DNA of 64,000 nucleotides from Cellvibrionaceae bacterium (lineage in GTDB: Bacteria; Pseudomonadota; Gammaproteobacteria; Pseudomonadales; Cellvibrionaceae). The position numbers were made by a program, and so were the translations under genes. Positions within the stretch are counted from its first letter, which is position 1. Each line of letters opens with the position of its first letter. Below, one piece after another: positions 63,870 through 64,000 of this stretch. The DNA is taken from assembly GCA_021151695.1 (NCBI GenBank), contig JAGKWU010000011.1, forward strand, positions 1-64,000. The letters are read 5' to 3'. The notes under the pieces are model-generated. The model saw only the letters and a list, made by a program, of their open reading frames with translations. It had not been told where the DNA came from and did not search any database.

Positions 63870-64000
63870 AGCCAGCCAGCCTTAAAAGCTTATCTATACT
63901 CTACAAGACGCTATCGTCACCCTACAGAAAGCTATCGTCAGGCCGGGCGCCGGCCACATAAGTGGGCTCATTAATAATTCACGCAGCGTCGGGGTATTCG

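Overview
The window looks like about 64 kb of chromosome from a plant-polysaccharide-degrading gammaproteobacterium of the Cellvibrionaceae (Cellvibrio, Saccharophagus, Teredinibacter group). This is judged from protein similarity remembered by eye; no search was run. The reasons are a full gspC-N type II secretion operon, a GH105-type unsaturated rhamnogalacturonyl hydrolase, opgGH, a Pseudomonas-like fatty acid cis/trans isomerase, and a fur/bamE/recN/grpE-dnaK-dnaJ neighbourhood typical of gammaproteobacteria. No rRNA, tRNA, CRISPR array or phage region was recognised.

Layout. (1) 1-1500: an accessory edge with an attC-like integron recombination site, a one-gene cassette encoding a HEPN-like protein, and a second attC start that runs into a decayed IS110-family transposase. 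(2) 1502-3084: convergent srkA-like kinase and a short asparaginase-like protein. (3) 3214-12729 (minus strand): a nine-gene envelope operon with a TolQ/ExbB protein, two ExbD/TolR proteins, a TonB/AgmX-like protein, two TPR lipoproteins, a TPR/coiled-coil periplasmic protein and two small exported proteins. It resembles the conserved core of the myxobacterial Agl-Glt machinery and is the least understood system here. (4) 12948-25858 (minus): gspCDEFGHIJKLMN followed almost without a gap by apbE. (5) 26148-33016 (minus): mscL, a CPXCG protein, ubiD, rho, trxA and a hybrid histidine kinase.

(6) 33462-38794 (plus): opgG-opgH (osmoregulated periplasmic glucans), a strong terminator, then a CSS-motif/EAL c-di-GMP phosphodiesterase. 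(7) 38854-42660 (minus): an MFS permease, a Gfo/Idh/MocA oxidoreductase and a TIM-barrel isomerase, probably one sugar or polyol pathway, with a dispersed repeat between the last two. (8) 42877-49798 (minus): a lower-GC accessory stretch with a PEP-CTERM-like exported protein, an OmpA protein with a duplicated N-terminal module, a small outer-membrane barrel, the GH105 enzyme, a GT2 glycosyltransferase, a GIY-YIG protein and a coiled-coil/zinc-ribbon protein. (9) 49910-53974 (minus): dnaJ, dnaK and grpE with two sigma-32-like promoters. (10) 54133-63869: cti (minus), then a methyl-accepting chemotaxis protein, recN, fur (minus), bamE and a GGDEF-EAL protein.

Many products act at the envelope: secretion (Gsp), periplasmic glucans (OpgGH), outer membrane assembly (BamE), membrane lipid stress (Cti), a mechanosensitive channel, and a proton-motive-force-coupled trans-envelope machine of unknown role. 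Start codons were re-chosen where a Shine-Dalgarno sequence, signal peptide or prepilin leader favoured an internal start, and this is noted in each entry.
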